This document shows, piece by piece, positions 16,206 through 24,200 of a stretch of 26,814 bases of DNA; position 1 is the first letter of the stretch; every line of letters starts with the position of its first letter. Origin of the DNA: an uncultured Flavobacterium sp. (GTDB lineage: Bacteria > Bacteroidota > Bacteroidia > Flavobacteriales > Flavobacteriaceae); NCBI GenBank assembly GCA_946479395.1, contig CAMLFV010000007.1, forward strand, positions 1 to 26,814, given 5' to 3'. A program made the translations under genes and the position numbers. The notes under the pieces are model-generated. The model was not told where the DNA came from. It did no database searches and saw only the letters and a program-made list of their open reading frames with translations.

Positions 16206-16235
16206 CAAAATTACGCGCAAACCCATACACATCAA
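16206..16235 (-). promoter_or_regulatory. Full-consensus Bacteroidota promoter (TTG-N19-TAATTTTG)
   Basis: On the minus strand TTG (16233-16235) is followed by 19 bases and TAATTTTG (16206-16213). Both -33 and -7 elements fit the Bacteroidota/Flavobacterium consensus and spacing. It is the best promoter I found in the window, yet no annotated gene lies downstream. Confidence 0.6.
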
Positions 16236-16351
16236 CCCTTTAAAATTAAAAAACATTTTTTCGACAAATTAAAAATTTGACGACTTGTAATTTTTTACTG
16301 TGAAAACGTACCCGAATTGAGTATTATTTCCACTATTTAGGTGTGTAATTG

Positions 16352-18484
16352 CTAATTGTTTAAAATCATTGTAAGTTGTAAACGCTTTTTCTGTTGATCT
16401 ACCTCTAACACTTTTACCTGAACATGTTCGTGCAGTTTAACCACTTCGTTTACATCGGCAACAAAACCTTCTTTCAGTTGTGATATATGTACCAAGCCGC
16501 TTTCTTTAATGCCGATATCAACAAAACAACCAAAATTAGTGATGTTGTTAATGATGCCGTTGTAAACTTTGCCTACCTCAACATCGTTTATTGATTTTAA
16601 CGACGCATCAAATTCCAACACTTTTGCTTTTTTACGCGGATCTAATCCCGGTTTTTCTAATTCTCTCAGTAAATCGGTTATGTAATGTATTCCAAATTGT
16701 TCTGAAATGTATTTTGATGGATCTATTTTTTCGATTACTGATTTATTTCCGATCAATTCATTGGTACTGATTTTTAAATCTTTTGCCATTTTTTCAACCA
16801 AAACATAAGCTTCCGGATGCACCGCAGAATTATCCAAAACAAAATCACCATTTACAATTCTAACGAAAGCCGCAGCCTGTTGATAGGCTTTTTCGCCTAA
16901 ACGCGGTACGTTTTTCAGCTCTTTTCTATTCGTGAACGCTCCGTTTTCTGCTCGATAATCCACAATTTTCTCTGCCAGTTTTTCGCCAATTCCCGAAACA
17001 TAACTCAACAACGATTTGCTTGCCGTGTTTAAGTTGATACCAATTTTATTTACACTGCGAATGACCACCTGATCTAATTCTTCTTTCAACAAGGTTTGAT
17101 CAACATCGTGCTGATACTGCCCTACTCCAATTGATTTTGGATCGATTTTAACCAACTCTGCCAACGGATCCTGCAATCTTCTGCCAATTGAAACAGCGCC
17201 GCGAACGGTAACATCGTACGTAGGAAATTCATCACGTGCAATTTTTGATGCCGAATAAACCGATGCGCCTGCTTCGCTTACCACAAAAACCTGCAAAGGT
17301 TTATCAAACGCTACTTTTTTTATAAAAAATTCGGTTTCGCGACTTGCCGTTCCGTTACCAATGGCAATGGCATCAATTTTATAGGAATTTGCCATAGAGC
17401 GTACTTTTTTGGTAGCCATGGCAATATCCTTTTGAGGCGCGTGCGGAAAAATGGTTTCGTTGTACAACAGATTTCCGTTTTCATCGATACACACCACTTT
17501 ACAACCTGTTTTAAATCCCGGATCGATTCCCATAACGCGTTTTTCGCCCAATGGTGCCGATAATAACAACTGCGATAAATTCTCTGAAAAAACTCCGATC
17601 GACTGTAAATCGGCTTTTAGTTTATATTCCTGCAAAACTTCGTTAGACAATGCTGGTTCTAACAAACGTTTATAAGAATCGGCTACCGCTTTGGAAATTT
17701 CGGCAGCTGTTTCGTGGCTTTTATTTTTAATTACAGCATCTTCTATAAATGTAATGGCTTCGGTTTTATCAATGCTAACATCTAACTTTACAAAACCTTC
17801 GTTATTAGCGCGCAACATTGCCAGTAATCGGTGAGCTGGTGCTTTAAACAATGGTTCGTTCCAATCGAAATACTGTTCAAATTTCTTTGCTGCATCTTCG
17901 TCTTTCTTCGTTTTTACAACTTTGGTGGTAATTTCTGCATTGCGCTGAAACTTGCGTCGAAGTGCTTTTCTAACGAAAATATTTTCGTTTATCCATTCGG
18001 CAATAATGTCGCGTGCGCCTTGCAAAGCATCTTCACCCGAAAAAACTTTACTGTTCAAATATCTTTCGGCAGTATATTCCAGATCTTCGACATTTTGCGA
18101 CATGATCATTTTTGCCAAGGGTTCTAATCCAGCTTCGCGAGCGGTATCGGCTTTGGTTTTTCTTTTCTTTTTAAAGGGAAGATACAAATCTTCAATTTCG
18201 ACCAAATCAAAAGAATTCTGAATTTTATCTCTCAAGAAATCGGTCAATAATCCTTGTTCATCAATCGATGCCAAAATAGATTCTTTCCTTTTAACCAATG
18301 TTTCAAACTGATTAGAAAGTTTGGCAATTTGTTCGATTTGAACTTCATCTAAATTCCCCGTTGCATCTTTTCTATACCGCGCAATAAACGGAATGGTACA
18401 GTCTTGCGCTAATAATTCTAAGGTGTTTTGTATGGATTTATCGGAAACAGCGACTTTTTCCTTTATATATTGAATAGTGTTCAT
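16352..18484 (-). CDS. tex: Tex-family transcription accessory / S1 RNA-binding protein
   Basis: This protein has 710 residues from the ATG at 18482-18484. Tex binds nucleic acid in the cytoplasm and is linked to transcription and RNA handling. The order is typical: a helical N-terminal domain with FIARYRKDATGNLDEVQI near 33-50 and DLYLPFKKKRKTKADTAREAGLEPLA near 99-124, a YqgF/RNase H-like domain starting at VMGIDPGFKTGCKV (about 317-330), a helix-hairpin-helix part with INLNTASKSLLSYVSGIG and VPRLGEKAYQQAAAF near 490-550, and a C-terminal S1 domain (GKVYNGIINNITNFGCFVDIG, about 640-705). A longer reading from an upstream TTG would add seven residues but would start inside the candidate -7 box, so I prefer the ATG. 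It is divergent from the DUF1294 gene. Confidence 0.95.
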   Translation of the reverse strand: MNTIQYIKEKVAVSDKSIQNTLELLAQDCTIPFIARYRKDATGNLDEVQIEQIAKLSNQFETLVKRKESILASIDEQGLLTDFLRDKIQNSFDLVEIEDLYLPFKKKRKTKADTAREAGLEPLAKMIMSQNVEDLEYTAERYLNSKVFSGEDALQGARDIIAEWINENIFVRKALRRKFQRNAEITTKVVKTKKDEDAAKKFEQYFDWNEPLFKAPAHRLLAMLRANNEGFVKLDVSIDKTEAITFIEDAVIKNKSHETAAEISKAVADSYKRLLEPALSNEVLQEYKLKADLQSIGVFSENLSQLLLSAPLGEKRVMGIDPGFKTGCKVVCIDENGNLLYNETIFPHAPQKDIAMATKKVRSMANSYKIDAIAIGNGTASRETEFFIKKVAFDKPLQVFVVSEAGASVYSASKIARDEFPTYDVTVRGAVSIGRRLQDPLAELVKIDPKSIGVGQYQHDVDQTLLKEELDQVVIRSVNKIGINLNTASKSLLSYVSGIGEKLAEKIVDYRAENGAFTNRKELKNVPRLGEKAYQQAAAFVRIVNGDFVLDNSAVHPEAYVLVEKMAKDLKISTNELIGNKSVIEKIDPSKYISEQFGIHYITDLLRELEKPGLDPRKKAKVLEFDASLKSINDVEVGKVYNGIINNITNFGCFVDIGIKESGLVHISQLKEGFVADVNEVVKLHEHVQVKVLEVDQQKKRLQLTMILNN

Positions 18485-18502
18485 TGCATGAATTTTGAAC
18501 TG

Positions 18503-18519
18503 CAAAAATACTACCTTTG
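18503..18519. promoter_or_regulatory. Back-to-back candidate promoters for tex and the DUF1294 gene
   Basis: TACCTTTG at 18512-18519 reads rightward toward the DUF1294 ATG at 18536, and TATTTTTG reads leftward from 18503-18510 toward the tex ATG at 18484. Both fit TAnnTTTG and are separated by one base. The -33 elements are imperfectly spaced. The two polymerases could not occupy these sites together. Confidence 0.45.
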
Positions 18520-18535
18520 TACCAATTACTACCGT

Positions 18536-18811
18536 ATGAAATTTGTATTTATATACTTAATTATTGTAAACTACATTGCTTTTAGCTTGTATCATTTAGA
18601 CAAGCAACGGGCAATTAAAGGCAAGCAGCGTATTTCTGAGAAAAACCTGTTAACCATTGCTGCGTTTGGCGGCACTTTAGGTGCTTATATTGGCATGCAG
18701 AAATACCGACACAAAACCAACAAACTGTCTTTTAAACTGTGGTTTTACGGTATCTTAATTTTACAGATTATCTTCTTTTTTGCTATTTATAAGAAGAAGT
18801 TTTTAATATAA
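18536..18811 (+). CDS. DUF1294 small membrane protein
   Basis: The product is a 91-residue protein of unknown function. Two or three membrane helices are visible: about 1-20 (FVFIYLIIVNYIAFSLY), a short one near 39-52 within LLTIAAFGGTLGAYIGM, and about 69-85 (LWFYGILILQIIFFFAIY). Between them is the DUF1294 signature: DKQRAIKGKQRISEKNLL, then AAFGGTLGAYIGMQKYRHKTNKLSF. I place the start at the ATG at 18536, 16 bases after a TAnnTTTG box. A longer in-frame reading from 18428 would overlap the divergent tex gene and its start region and adds residues that do not fit the family. A hairpin begins six bases after the stop. Confidence 0.88.
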   Translation: MKFVFIYLIIVNYIAFSLYHLDKQRAIKGKQRISEKNLLTIAAFGGTLGAYIGMQKYRHKTNKLSFKLWFYGILILQIIFFFAIYKKKFLI

Positions 18812-18842
18812 AAAAAGCAAGTTGAAGCTATGTTCAACTTGC
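18810..18842 (-). terminator. Intrinsic terminator, oriented for rpiB
   Basis: GCAAGTTGAA (18817-18826) and TTCAACTTGC (18833-18842) form a perfect 10-bp stem with a six-base loop. On the minus strand it is followed by seven T residues (plus-strand A run 18810-18816). It therefore fits termination of leftward transcription from rpiB. On the plus strand no T run follows, so it would only weakly protect the DUF1294 gene from read-through. Confidence 0.75.
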
Positions 18843-18869
18843 CATCTATATACTTAAAAATGAGATTAC

Positions 18870-18914
18870 TTCGTCAGTTCACAAGCTCATGCTCGGAACA
18901 AGTCCGGAATGACA
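18870..18914. repeat. Mosaic fragment of the dispersed element family
   Basis: TTCGTCAGTTC at 18870-18880 is the reverse complement of the right end of the other copies. It is joined to ACAAGCTCATGCTCGG and then GTCCGGAATGACA, which does not occur in those copies and looks like the end of another intergenic repeat type. It lies between the rpiB stop and its terminator. Confidence 0.5.
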
Positions 18915-18948
18915 AATTGAGTTTAATAAAATATTTTGTCTTTATTAT

Positions 18949-19380
18949 TTAACTACAAGCAATTTTATTTACTCGGTTAGCATGACGTCCGCCTTCAAAT
19001 TCGGTAGTTAAAAAAGCATCAACCATTTCTAAAACTTGCGGAATAGCTGTGAAACGCGCCGGGATAGAAATCACATTGGCATCGTTATGTTGGCGTGCCA
19101 ATACCGCAATTTCTTTTGTCCAACACAATGCGCAACGCACACCTTGATGTTTGTTTGCACTCATGGCAATACCGTTGCCCGACCCACAAATAACGATTCC
19201 AAAATCTACTTTTTTATCTTCTACATCCTGAGCTACTTTGTGTCCAAAATCGGGATAATCAACCGAATCAAATGTATCGGTTCCGTAATTAACTACTTCT
19301 ATTCCCTTATCCTGAAGCATTTGAACTATTGCTTTTTTGTATTCTGGACCTGCGTGATCGTTTCCTATGGCTATTTTCAT
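18949..19380 (-). CDS. rpiB: Ribose-5-phosphate isomerase B
   Basis: This 143-residue cytoplasmic enzyme interconverts ribose 5-phosphate and ribulose 5-phosphate in the pentose phosphate pathway. Diagnostic features: MKIAIGNDHAG with His9, the active-site loop ICGSGNGIAMSANKHQGVRCAL with catalytic Cys65, RQHNDANVISIPAR with the ring-opening His98, and FLTTEFEGGRHANRVNKI near the C-terminus. Length is normal for RpiB. A candidate -7 box TACCTTTG lies 23 bases upstream, so it has its own promoter, 78 bases from the AMP-binding enzyme gene that precedes it on the same strand. Some RpiB-like proteins act on galactose or allose phosphates, but the motif set fits RpiB proper. Confidence 0.95.
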   Translation of the reverse strand: MKIAIGNDHAGPEYKKAIVQMLQDKGIEVVNYGTDTFDSVDYPDFGHKVAQDVEDKKVDFGIVICGSGNGIAMSANKHQGVRCALCWTKEIAVLARQHNDANVISIPARFTAIPQVLEMVDAFLTTEFEGGRHANRVNKIACS

Positions 19381-19403
19381 ATTGTTGAGTTGTATTGTTT
19401 GTA

Positions 19404-19411
19404 CAAAGGTA
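19404..19411 (-). promoter_or_regulatory. Candidate rpiB promoter -7 box
   Basis: Minus-strand TACCTTTG matches TAnnTTTG and lies 23 bases before the rpiB ATG. The surrounding TACTACCTTTGTAC is nearly the same as the box upstream of the DUF1294 gene. No -33 TTG at normal spacing. Confidence 0.5.
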
Positions 19412-19457
19412 GTAAGAAAGTGGTAAAATTATAGTGTGTTGCTGCTGAATGTTAATA

Positions 19458-21083
19458 TCAAACCAACTTATCCAACCCTAATTCTTTAATTGATATTTCG
19501 CGCATTTCAACTTTTCGTATCTTTCCAGAAATGGTCATTGGAAAAGAATCTACAAATTTCCAATATTTAGGAATGCGGTAATGTGCTATTTTCTGATCGC
19601 AAAAGGCACGCAGCTCCTCGCCAGTTGCTTCTACACCCGGATGTAATTTAACCCAAGCCATGACTTCTTCTCCAAAACGCTCGCTAGGCACACCAATTAC
19701 TTGTACATCAACAATTTTTGGATGTGTATATAAAAAATCTTCAATCCATTTTGGTGATATGTTTTCTCCGCCACGAATAATTAAATCTTTTATTCTTCCC
19801 GTAATTGTAATATAACCTTCTTCGTCCATAGACGCCAAATCGCCAGTATGCATCCATCTTTCCTCATCTAAAGACTGTTTTGTTCTTTCAGGATCGTTCC
19901 AATATTTCAGCATTACCGAATATCCGCGGGTGCACAATTCTCCTGATTCGCCCCTATTTACAATTTTACCTGTTTCGGGATCAATAATTTTAATTTCTAA
20001 ATGATCTTGAACCGTACCCACGGTGCTGACTTGCTTTTCAAACGGAACACCAATTTTAGTTTGTGTAGATACAGGCGAAGTTTCGGTCATTCCGTAGCAA
20101 ATACTTACTTCTTTCATGTTCATTTCGCTTTGTACCCTTTTCATAATTTCAGGCGGACAAAGTGATCCTGCCATTACTCCGGTTCTTAATGTAGATAAAT
20201 TGTATTCTTTGAAATTAGGCAAACCCAATTCGGATATAAACATAGTTGGAACTCCATACAAAGAAGTACATTTTTCGTCTTGAACTGCTTGCAAAGTGAC
20301 CGCAGCATCAAATGCATCATTAGGAATTACCATACATGAACCATGCGTAACACATGCCAAATTTCCGATTACCATTCCGAAACAATGATAAAAAGGCACG
20401 GGAATACAAACGCGGTCTTTTTCGGTATAATTTAAACGTTCGCCAATAAAATATCCATTGTTTAAAATATTGTGATGCGATAAGGTTACGCCCTTAGGAA
20501 ATCCAGTAGTTCCTGACGTGTACTGAATATTCACAGGATTGTCGAACTGAACTTTTCGTTCTTCCTGTTCCAAAAAGGCATCTGTTATTTTTGAACCTTT
20601 TTTTAAAAAATTGTCCCAATTTTCATTTAAATACACAATTTTCTCTAACGATGGACAATCTTCCTTAACCAATGTCAACATTTGTTTATAGTCTGATTTC
20701 TTAAAGTTTAATGCTGAAACTACTAATTTTGTTTCCGATTGATTAATAGCAAAGCTTACTTCGTGCGCACGGTATGCCGGATTTAAATTCACTAAAATCA
20801 CACCAATTCTAGCAGTAGCAAATTGTAACAACACCCATTCATAACAATTTGGAGCCCAAATTCCCACCCTATCGCCATTATTTATATTATTTGCTAACAG
20901 CGCTTTAGCTAATTTTCCCGTTTCTTCGTAAAATTGTTTATATGTTGCCCTATAATTTTGATGTACCGATACTAATGCTTCACTATTTCCGAATTTTTCA
21001 ACAATTCTTTTTAAGTTTCCACCAATAGTTTCGCCTAATAAATTTTTATTACTTGCACCGTGTACATAAGACAGTGTTTCCAT
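19458..21083 (-). CDS. AMP-binding acyl-CoA synthetase
   Basis: This 541-residue adenylate-forming enzyme of the ANL superfamily probably activates a fatty or other carboxylic acid to its CoA thioester. Motifs are all present: YTSGTTGFPKG (188-198), the aromatic/His switch VPFYHCFGMV near 230, CYGMTETSPVS (A5), the YWNDPERT and WMHTGDLASMDEEGY stretch, ITGRIKDLIIRGGENISPKWIED (hinge and A8), and the terminal PMTISGKIRKVEMR with the catalytic Lys. It resembles the FadD/medium-chain acyl-CoA ligase branch used in fatty-acid breakdown; the true substrate is not readable. The start is the ATG at 21081-21083; a TTG three codons upstream is also in frame but less likely. It is divergent from rnr. 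Confidence 0.93.
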   Translation of the reverse strand: METLSYVHGASNKNLLGETIGGNLKRIVEKFGNSEALVSVHQNYRATYKQFYEETGKLAKALLANNINNGDRVGIWAPNCYEWVLLQFATARIGVILVNLNPAYRAHEVSFAINQSETKLVVSALNFKKSDYKQMLTLVKEDCPSLEKIVYLNENWDNFLKKGSKITDAFLEQEERKVQFDNPVNIQYTSGTTGFPKGVTLSHHNILNNGYFIGERLNYTEKDRVCIPVPFYHCFGMVIGNLACVTHGSCMVIPNDAFDAAVTLQAVQDEKCTSLYGVPTMFISELGLPNFKEYNLSTLRTGVMAGSLCPPEIMKRVQSEMNMKEVSICYGMTETSPVSTQTKIGVPFEKQVSTVGTVQDHLEIKIIDPETGKIVNRGESGELCTRGYSVMLKYWNDPERTKQSLDEERWMHTGDLASMDEEGYITITGRIKDLIIRGGENISPKWIEDFLYTHPKIVDVQVIGVPSERFGEEVMAWVKLHPGVEATGEELRAFCDQKIAHYRIPKYWKFVDSFPMTISGKIRKVEMREISIKELGLDKLV

Positions 21084-21214
21084 ATATTTCAATTTAAATT
21101 ATCAATGCATAATTTACAAATATTTTTTTCTATAAATGTTAAAAGCAAAAAAATCATTTTTAATTTAAAATTTCCAATTCATAAAAAATCATTAAAAAAA
21201 CATTTGTAGATACT

Positions 21215-21222
21215 TAATTTTG
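21215..21222 (+). promoter_or_regulatory. Candidate rnr promoter -7 box
   Basis: TAATTTTG matches TAnnTTTG, 46 bases before the rnr ATG. The upstream region is AT-rich and offers no clear -33 TTG at normal spacing. Confidence 0.4.
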
Positions 21223-21268
21223 TACCTTTAATAAGAATTATGCTTTTTAAGCAGATTGAAAATTATAT

Positions 21269-23449
21269 ATGACAAAAAGAATCAAAAAATTCAATAAAAA
21301 AGAAAAAGATTTTTCAACTAAAATCTTAAAATTACTTTCAAAAAACAGTTCAAAATCTTTTAATTATAAACAAATTGCTGCAGTTTTTGAAGTAACCGAT
21401 ACCAAAGGAAGAAACGAAATTATTAAAGAATTAAAATACCTTTTAAGCAAACAAAAAATAGAAGAAACCGAACGCGGTAAATTCAGAATTGCCGAACAAA
21501 GCAGTTATTTTGAAGGAACAATTGACATGACTTCGCGCAAAGCTGCCTATTTTGTAAGCAGTGAGTTTGACGAAGATCCCTTCATTCCAACCAACAATTT
21601 AAACAAAGCTCTGCACGGCGATAAAGTTAAGGTTTACGTGTATAACAAACGTAAAGGCAAAAAACCAGAAGCCGAAGTAATTGAGGTGATTGAACGCAAA
21701 AAAGATGAATTTGTAGGTGTTATTCAAATGCACGGCACCTTTGCTTTTGTGGTTTCGGCAAACCCTAAAATGTATGTGGATTTGTTTATTCCGAAAGAAA
21801 AATTTGGCGATGCAGAAAACGGCGATGTGGTATTGGTAAAAATGACCGACTGGCCTGAAAAAGCGAACAATCCGTACGGAAAAGTCATTAAGGTTTTAGG
21901 AAAACCAGGCGAACATAATACTGAAATGCACGCTATTTTGGCTGAATATGGTTTACCAACCGAATTTCCTATCGAAGTAGAAACTTTCGCTCAGAAATTA
22001 GACACATCAATCACCGAAGAAGAAATTGCAAAACGTAGAGATATGCGTGATGTATTGACCTTCACGATTGATCCGCGCGATGCAAAAGATTTTGACGATG
22101 CCTTATCGTTTCAGGTTTTAGAAAACGGAAATTACGAAATTGGTATCCACATTGCCGATGTTTCTCATTACTTACAAGAAGGAACTGTTTTAGACGAAGA
22201 AGCTTATAATCGTGCGACATCTATTTATCTGGTTGATCGTGTGGTGCCGATGCTTCCAGAAGTATTATCGAACTTTGCATGTTCGTTACGACCAAACGAA
22301 GAAAAATATACGTTCTCTGCGGTTTTCGAACTGAATAAAAAAGCCGAAATCGTGAATTCGTGGTTTGGCAGAACCGTAATTTATTCAGACAAGCGTTTTG
22401 CTTACGAAGAAGCACAGGTTATTATTGAAACAAAAGGAAATAAAATTCCTGCCGAAATATCGCTAACCAACCAAGATCAAACCATAGAAAAAACTATTGT
22501 TGATGCTATTTTAACAATGGATGATCTGGCTAAAAAAATGCGTGCAAAACGTATGGCTGCCGGCGCAATTTCATTTGATAAAGTTGAAGTGAAATTCCAT
22601 TTAGATAAAAACGATGAACCAACGGGTGTTTATTTCAAGATTTCAAAAGATGCCAATCATTTAATTGAAGAATTTATGTTGTTGGCTAACCGCAAGGTTT
22701 CAGAATTTATCGGCAAGCAAAAGAAAACCTTTATTTACCGAGTGCACGACGAACCAGATCAGGATAAATTATTCAATCTGCAATCGGTTATTTCCAAATT
22801 TGGTTACGGATTGAATTTTAAATCGAAAAATACCATTTCTCAATCGTTAAATCAGTTGTTAAGCGATGTGCAAGGTAAAAAAGAACAGAATCTGGTTGAT
22901 ACATTGGCAATTCGCAGTATGAGCAAAGCCGCATATTCTACCGAAAACATCGGTCATTATGGTTTAGCGTTTGATTATTATTCGCACTTTACATCACCTA
23001 TTCGTCGATACCCTGATGTTATGGCACACAGATTATTGCAAAGTTATTTAGACGGAGCAAAATCGGCAGATGAAGAAGTGTACGAACAAAAATGTGTGCA
23101 TTGTTCACAAATGGAAAATCTGGCTGCCAATGCAGAACGCGACAGCATAAAATACATGCAGGTTAAGTTTATGCAGGATCATAAAGACGAGGAATTTTTA
23201 GGTGTGATTTCCGGTGTTACCGAATGGGGAATTTACGTGGAAATTGTTGAAAACAAATGTGAAGGAATGGTGCGTATCCGCGAAATTAAAGACGATTATT
23301 ACACGTTCGACGAAAAACAATACGCTTTAGTTGGTGAGGTTACCAAAAACTTGTTGCAGTTGGGCGATGAAATTATCGTGAAGGTTAAAAATGCCGATTT
23401 GGTTAAAAAACAGTTAGATTTTACGTTTATTAAAAAAGTAAATGAATAA
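21269..23449 (+). CDS. rnr: Ribonuclease R (RNase II/RNB family 3'-5' exoribonuclease)
   Basis: This 726-residue enzyme degrades RNA from the 3' end, including structured RNA. The layout is full length: a Lys-rich N-terminal winged helix (about 1-75), cold-shock-type OB domains (about 80-210), the RNB catalytic domain with the metal-binding TIDPRDAKDFDDALSF at 266-281, VVPMLPEVLSNFACSLRPNEEK, FIYRVHDEPDQDKL and SHFTSPIRRYPDVMAHRLLQ near 570-590, and a C-terminal S1 domain (FLGVISGVTEWGIYVEIVENKCEGMVRI, about 645-720). ATG start at 21269, 46 bases after a -7 box. The last base of its TAA is the first base of the next gene's ATG, so translation of the GIN-domain protein is probably coupled to it. 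Confidence 0.97.
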   Translation: MTKRIKKFNKKEKDFSTKILKLLSKNSSKSFNYKQIAAVFEVTDTKGRNEIIKELKYLLSKQKIEETERGKFRIAEQSSYFEGTIDMTSRKAAYFVSSEFDEDPFIPTNNLNKALHGDKVKVYVYNKRKGKKPEAEVIEVIERKKDEFVGVIQMHGTFAFVVSANPKMYVDLFIPKEKFGDAENGDVVLVKMTDWPEKANNPYGKVIKVLGKPGEHNTEMHAILAEYGLPTEFPIEVETFAQKLDTSITEEEIAKRRDMRDVLTFTIDPRDAKDFDDALSFQVLENGNYEIGIHIADVSHYLQEGTVLDEEAYNRATSIYLVDRVVPMLPEVLSNFACSLRPNEEKYTFSAVFELNKKAEIVNSWFGRTVIYSDKRFAYEEAQVIIETKGNKIPAEISLTNQDQTIEKTIVDAILTMDDLAKKMRAKRMAAGAISFDKVEVKFHLDKNDEPTGVYFKISKDANHLIEEFMLLANRKVSEFIGKQKKTFIYRVHDEPDQDKLFNLQSVISKFGYGLNFKSKNTISQSLNQLLSDVQGKKEQNLVDTLAIRSMSKAAYSTENIGHYGLAFDYYSHFTSPIRRYPDVMAHRLLQSYLDGAKSADEEVYEQKCVHCSQMENLAANAERDSIKYMQVKFMQDHKDEEFLGVISGVTEWGIYVEIVENKCEGMVRIREIKDDYYTFDEKQYALVGEVTKNLLQLGDEIIVKVKNADLVKKQLDFTFIKKVNE

Positions 23450-24132
23450 TGAAAAAGCATTTTTTTACAACAGCCCTATTCATAGGCTTACAAACAATAG
23501 CAAATGCCCAGGTTGATAAAAACGTGGGCGATTTTACATCGTTAAAAGCAAGCAACCGCATTAAAATTGAACTGATTCCATCAACAGAAAACAAAGTTGT
23601 GGTAAAGGAAAGTCAGACCGATGCGGTAAATATCATCAATAAAAATGGGCGTTTGGTTTTAAAAAACACCTTGAAAGAACTGGTTTCAGAAAGTGAATAT
23701 TCGGTTACCATTCAAGTTCATTTCAACAATTTAAAAGGAATCGATGCGCAAGGCGGTTCGTATATTTTTAGCGATGCCGTTATAGATCAAACCAAAATAG
23801 ATTTAAACTCCAATTTAGGTTCCACCATAAAACTGAATCTGAAAACAGAAACGTTGACAGCCAATGTCAACACCGGTGCAAAGCTGCATTTAAACGGATC
23901 GGCTTCAAAATCGGTTAAACTTTCGGCGTCATCGGGCGGACAAATTACTGCGAACGAACTAACAACTTTACGCAATATTATCAAGGTAAATTCGGGCAGT
24001 GTGGTTAAAGCAACAGCAACCGATTATCTGGAAGCGCAAGTATTAGCCGGCGGAAGTATTAAAATTCATGGAAAGCCCAAAGATGTTAAAGAAAAAATAA
24101 CCTTGGGCGGCACAATAGAATATATTAAATAA
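23449..24132 (+). CDS. Exported GIN/DUF2807 domain protein
   Basis: This 227-residue exported protein has a signal peptide at about 1-20 (MKKHFFTTALFIGLQTIANA, then Q). The rest reads as a right-handed beta-helix-like GIN domain (DUF2807, putative auto-transporter adhesin head): VGDFTSLKASNRIKIELIPS, then repeated short strands such as LKGIDAQGGSYIFSDAVI, LNTGAKLHLNGSASKSVKLS and ASSGGQITANELT, each with the alternating hydrophobic pattern typical of the family. No membrane anchor or lipobox follows, so it is probably periplasmic. The gene overlaps rnr by one base and ends 32 bases before an intrinsic terminator. The pairing with rnr is probably transcriptional convenience; no functional link is shown by sequence. 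Confidence 0.85.
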   Translation: MKKHFFTTALFIGLQTIANAQVDKNVGDFTSLKASNRIKIELIPSTENKVVVKESQTDAVNIINKNGRLVLKNTLKELVSESEYSVTIQVHFNNLKGIDAQGGSYIFSDAVIDQTKIDLNSNLGSTIKLNLKTETLTANVNTGAKLHLNGSASKSVKLSASSGGQITANELTTLRNIIKVNSGSVVKATATDYLEAQVLAGGSIKIHGKPKDVKEKITLGGTIEYIK

Positions 24133-24140
24133 TTTTGTCG

Positions 24141-24148
24141 TAAATTTG
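24141..24148 (+). promoter_or_regulatory. Possible promoter -7 box upstream of the rnr-unit terminator
   Basis: TAAATTTG fits TAnnTTTG but has no proper -33 partner. If used for the LysE-family gene, the transcript would have to pass the terminator hairpin that ends eight bases before its ATG. It may be a chance match. Confidence 0.25.
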
Positions 24149-24163
24149 TGGTAACATTAAATT

Positions 24164-24193
24164 AAAATGCCAACTAAAATTGGCATTTTTTTT
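24164..24193 (+). terminator. Intrinsic terminator of the rnr-GIN operon
   Basis: AAAATGCCAA (24164-24173) pairs with TTGGCATTTT (24180-24189) around a six-base loop, with T residues continuing to 24193. It lies 32 bases after the GIN gene stop and ends only eight bases before the ATG of the next gene on the same strand. Confidence 0.88.
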
Positions 24194-24200
24194 ATACTGT

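Larger units (their letters stand above)
15764..16351. other. Gene-poor intergenic stretch between tatA pair and tex
   Basis: About 590 bases without a credible conserved protein gene. It contains, left to right, a solo element end, a complete dispersed element (copy B), a perfect 12-bp hairpin, and an isolated minus-strand promoter at 16206-16235 that points toward that hairpin. The 110 bases next to tex are AT-rich with no structure I can interpret apart from a short CAAATT/AATTTG inverted repeat near 16265-16280. Confidence 0.7.

Noticed and set aside
18485..18505. TTG start for tex
   Set aside because: It adds seven residues and overlaps the candidate tex -7 box; the ATG at 18484 fits the family N-terminus.
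18428..18535. Longer N-terminus for the DUF1294 protein
   Set aside because: The extra 36 residues overlap the divergent tex coding region and both promoter boxes; the ATG at 18536 gives the normal family length.
24180..24200. TTG start for the LysE-family protein
   Set aside because: It lies in the right arm of the intrinsic terminator; the ATG at 24201 begins at the usual first helix.
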